DNA of 64,000 bases, from NCBI RefSeq assembly GCF_000208925.1, contig NW_001914881.1:54117-118116 (forward strand), read 5' to 3'. This DNA comes from Entamoeba histolytica HM-1:IMSS. Its lineage: Eukaryota; Evosea; Mastigamoebida; Endamoebidae. Shown here piece after piece: positions 61,806-64,000 of the stretch; position 1 is the stretch's first letter, and every line of letters starts with the position of its first letter. The notes beneath the pieces are model-generated. The model saw only the letters and a list, made by a program, of their open reading frames with translations. It did not search any database and was not told the DNA's origin. The position numbers were made by a program, and so were the translations under genes.

Positions 61806-62742
61806 ACTTTAATATCATCCATGTACGGTACGTGTGTCACTTTTATTCATTTCTCATTTATTTTATCAATAACATCAGAAATGATATTCATTTGTAATAT
61901 GAATAAGAGTGGAGAAATGGAATCTCCTTGTAATATACCATTCTTTATTTTAACTTCTCTTATTTCTTCTTTATATCTATATCCTATTCTTATTCTCCAT
62001 CTACTACTCATACTCTTTATTAATTCAGTTATTTGAAATGGTATTTTGAAGTATCTTAATACATTTTCTAACCATTCATGATTAACTGTATCATATGCTT
62101 TTTTTAATGTCATAGAATGATTCTAAATATCTTTTCTTCTGTACTTCTCTTTCATTTCTTTCTAATAAACTTATGATATTTCTTTTGCTACTAGACTTCT
62201 TTTCTTATTCCTATATTGACTCTTATTAATTTGGTATTTCTATTCATTATTTGCTAGTTGTTCTTCTATCTTTCTATTTATGATTGAAGTAAAGATTTTC
62301 ATTATTACATTAAGACATGTTATTGGTCTATAATTCTCTGCTTTTTGATATCTCCTCCTTTGTGTATTAGAATAGTTCTTCCTGTTATTATTTCTATTGG
62401 GATGTTTTCTGGAGTGTCTAACCATTCATTAAACACTATAATTAATCTGTCTCTAACACTCTCTAATCTTTTCCAGTAATATCCCTGAATATTGTCAATC
62501 CCTGGTGCTTTCCATGATGGTATTCTTGTTATCACATTCTCTATGTTTTCTTTTGTGATTATTATTCTTTTCAAATTCCTTCTATTACTCTCTTCAATTA
62601 TCTCTTTTATTCTTTCATTCTCTTTCTTTATTCTTTTTCCTCTGTTATATATCTTATTCAAAAACTCTTTTGTGTCTTCTTCACTTGGTTGTTCTTCTCT
62701 TCCTATTTCCTTTCTTATTTCTTTTTTTCCAGTAGTACTCAT
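61806..62742 (-). pseudogene. LINE copy C: reverse transcriptase, interrupted
   Basis: The palm and finger motifs are open up to DKINEK. There a TGA stops the frame about ten codons before the catalytic box, which then reads VPYMDDIKV in the same frame (rc of 61810-61830). Thus the catalytic residues are preserved but not reached. A frameshift also separates the two open stretches near 62113-62320. Confidence 0.75.
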
Positions 62743-62764
62743 GATTTTGTTTCTGTAGATTCTT

Positions 62765-64000
62765 GTTCTTTCACTTTTGTTTAAGTCTACTTCTTTTTCC
62801 TCATTTCTTTTAAATATTCTAATTGTTTTATTTCTTCATTTACTTCTCCCCTTATCTTTTCTTCTATCATTCTTCTTATTCTTAATATCCTTCTTAATTT
62901 TTTATAGTTTCCTCTTATTAGCATGTCTTTTAGTTTATTTATCTTCCTTTGTATTACTACTTCATATTCTTTCTTAATTCCTATGAATTTGTTTTCTAAA
63001 TACTTCTTTATTATGTATGTTATTCTGTAAACGTCTTCTTGTATCTCTCTAATACCTCCTTCTTTCCATTCACATTTTTCATCAATATATCTTATTATCT
63101 CTTCATATACTTCTTTATTGAAATAATATCCAATGTATATACACTCTTTGATTTCTTTTCTTTTACTTTTCTTTATTAACTCTTATATGTATTCTACATC
63201 AATCTCTTTTTTCTTTTTCTTTCTATTAATCTCTCTAATCTTTTCATTTTCTATATTATCTTCTTCTTTAATCACTTCTTCTGCTTTCTTATTAATGTAT
63301 TCTATGTTTTCTTTTTTAATCCCTTTACTTCTTTTAACTATTTTTATATATTCTTCGATTGTAATATCAATATTATATTCTTCTAATATTCTTTTTATTT
63401 CTTCTTTTCTTAATTTCATTTTTATTTTAATATTCATTATATTAATTCCATAACAGACATATTCTTTCTTCCTTACTTCTGTTTCTTCTCTTCTCCTTGC
63501 TTCACTTCTTCTTCTTTCTTCTCTTGTTCTTCTTCTATTATGATCATCTTCTTCTGTTCTTTCCATATTATATTCATCTTTTCTGTCACTGATGATGCTC
63601 GTCGTATAATTGTCCCTTGTTCTGTCTCTTTCATCCTTATTCTTTTCTTCTTCTGTCTTTGAAAATTTCTTTCTTCATCATCATCTTCTTCTTGTTCTTT
63701 AAGTAATTCTTCTACGTCTATTCCTCTTTTTTCTATTCCATTTATTAGTAATTGTGTTTTCATTCATTCATTACTTTGCTTTCTATCACACTTTTATCAA
63801 TTTGTCTTTGTAAGTATTTGTTTCTCTATTCCTTTCTTCTCTTCTACCTTTTTCTTCATTTCTTCTTTTTCGTTGCTTTTCCTTCTTTCTTCTTTTTCTA
63901 TGTTTTCTTTTCATTCTTCTTCTATTATCTTGTCTTTTTCTTCTATTTCCATTGGTATTTCTTCTTCTTTTACCTCTGTTGTTATCTCTAACTTCTCTTT
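62765..64000 (-). pseudogene. LINE copy C: ORF2 N-terminal/ORF1-side region
   Basis: A succession of short Lys/Glu/Ile-rich frames on the minus strand, such as MKLRKEEIKRILEEYNIDIT, which parallels MKLFERKL...FGIKVNN of copy A. It is cut by the window edge. Motifs are lacking; assigned by position. Confidence 0.45.

Larger units (their letters stand above)
60180..64000 (-). mobile_element. third LINE (copy C), broken, running off the window
   Basis: R4-type LINE read right to left. Beginning at the window edge: Lys/Glu/Arg-rich ORF2 N-terminal region (and perhaps ORF1 end), RT (SWKAPGIDNIQGYYWK, TGRTILIHKGG, KKAYDTVNHEW, GILQGDSISPLLF, YMDD), a CCHC finger (CPMCNKIATINHILLNC), and an endonuclease region with the motif altered. 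The plus strand is pyrimidine-rich throughout. The 5' end and target-site duplication are outside the window. The sequence differs from copies A, B and D, so it is another subfamily. Confidence 0.85.

Noticed and set aside
60877..63991. several plus-strand Phe/Ile/Ser-rich frames
   Set aside because: All are antisense to the Lys/Glu-rich LINE frames on the minus strand.

Overview
The window reads as nuclear DNA of an Entamoeba species. It is very AT-rich and gene-dense. Coding strands alternate, and facing genes are often only 20-80 bases apart. Introns are few and tiny (42-67 nt), starting GTTTG and ending TAG. GAAC core-promoter elements lie just upstream of many starts. A giant cysteine-rich transmembrane kinase, a six-cysteine saposin-like protein and decayed non-LTR (R4-type) LINEs complete the picture. 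The species cannot be fixed from sequence reading alone.

Layout. 1-6.9 kb: an SCP/FCP-type phosphatase, a small hypothetical gene, ribosomal protein L8 (uL2), a degenerate long-chain acyl-CoA synthetase-like protein and an ATP-grasp protein matching the core domain of synapsins. 7-13 kb: two same-strand, broken LINE copies. 13.4-23.3 kb: an intron-split RWD-RING protein, diphthine synthase (DPH5), a PH-domain protein, an intron-split tetraspanin-like protein, an LMBR1-like membrane protein, an M20 dipeptidase, a CK2-like kinase and a TLDc protein. 23.3-29.3 kb: long empty spacers around a hypothetical gene, a saposin-like secreted protein and a coiled-coil protein. 29.3-31.6 kb: two LINE pieces head to head. 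31.9-37.3 kb: ribosomal protein L17 (uL22), eIF5B, a small MG-starting coiled-coil protein, ASF1 and a second TLDc-type protein. 38.7-41.7 kb: a Rab GTPase with one intron, a nuclear RNase P RNA gene, and a secreted or membrane-anchored Cys-containing protein whose signal peptide sits on a separate 5' exon. 41.7-45.2 kb: a 3.5 kb spacer. 45.2-59.9 kb: a bZIP protein, two small genes, a NAK-family kinase, a four-exon CH-DH-PH-villin-headpiece RhoGEF, a p34/AAGAB-like adaptin-binding protein, a 1637-residue transmembrane kinase, a VPS9-domain protein and a hypothetical gene. 60.2-64 kb: a third LINE running off the right edge.

Several genes of the right-hand third fit membrane traffic and actin control: NAK kinase, AAGAB-like, VPS9 Rab5-GEF, RhoGEF and Rab. 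There is no sign of operons; the proximity may be chance. The observations I find most notable are the synapsin-type ATP-grasp protein in a unicellular amoeba, the RhoGEF whose villin headpiece only appears after splicing, the RNase P RNA with its own TATA box and T-run, and the surface protein completed by a 5' exon.
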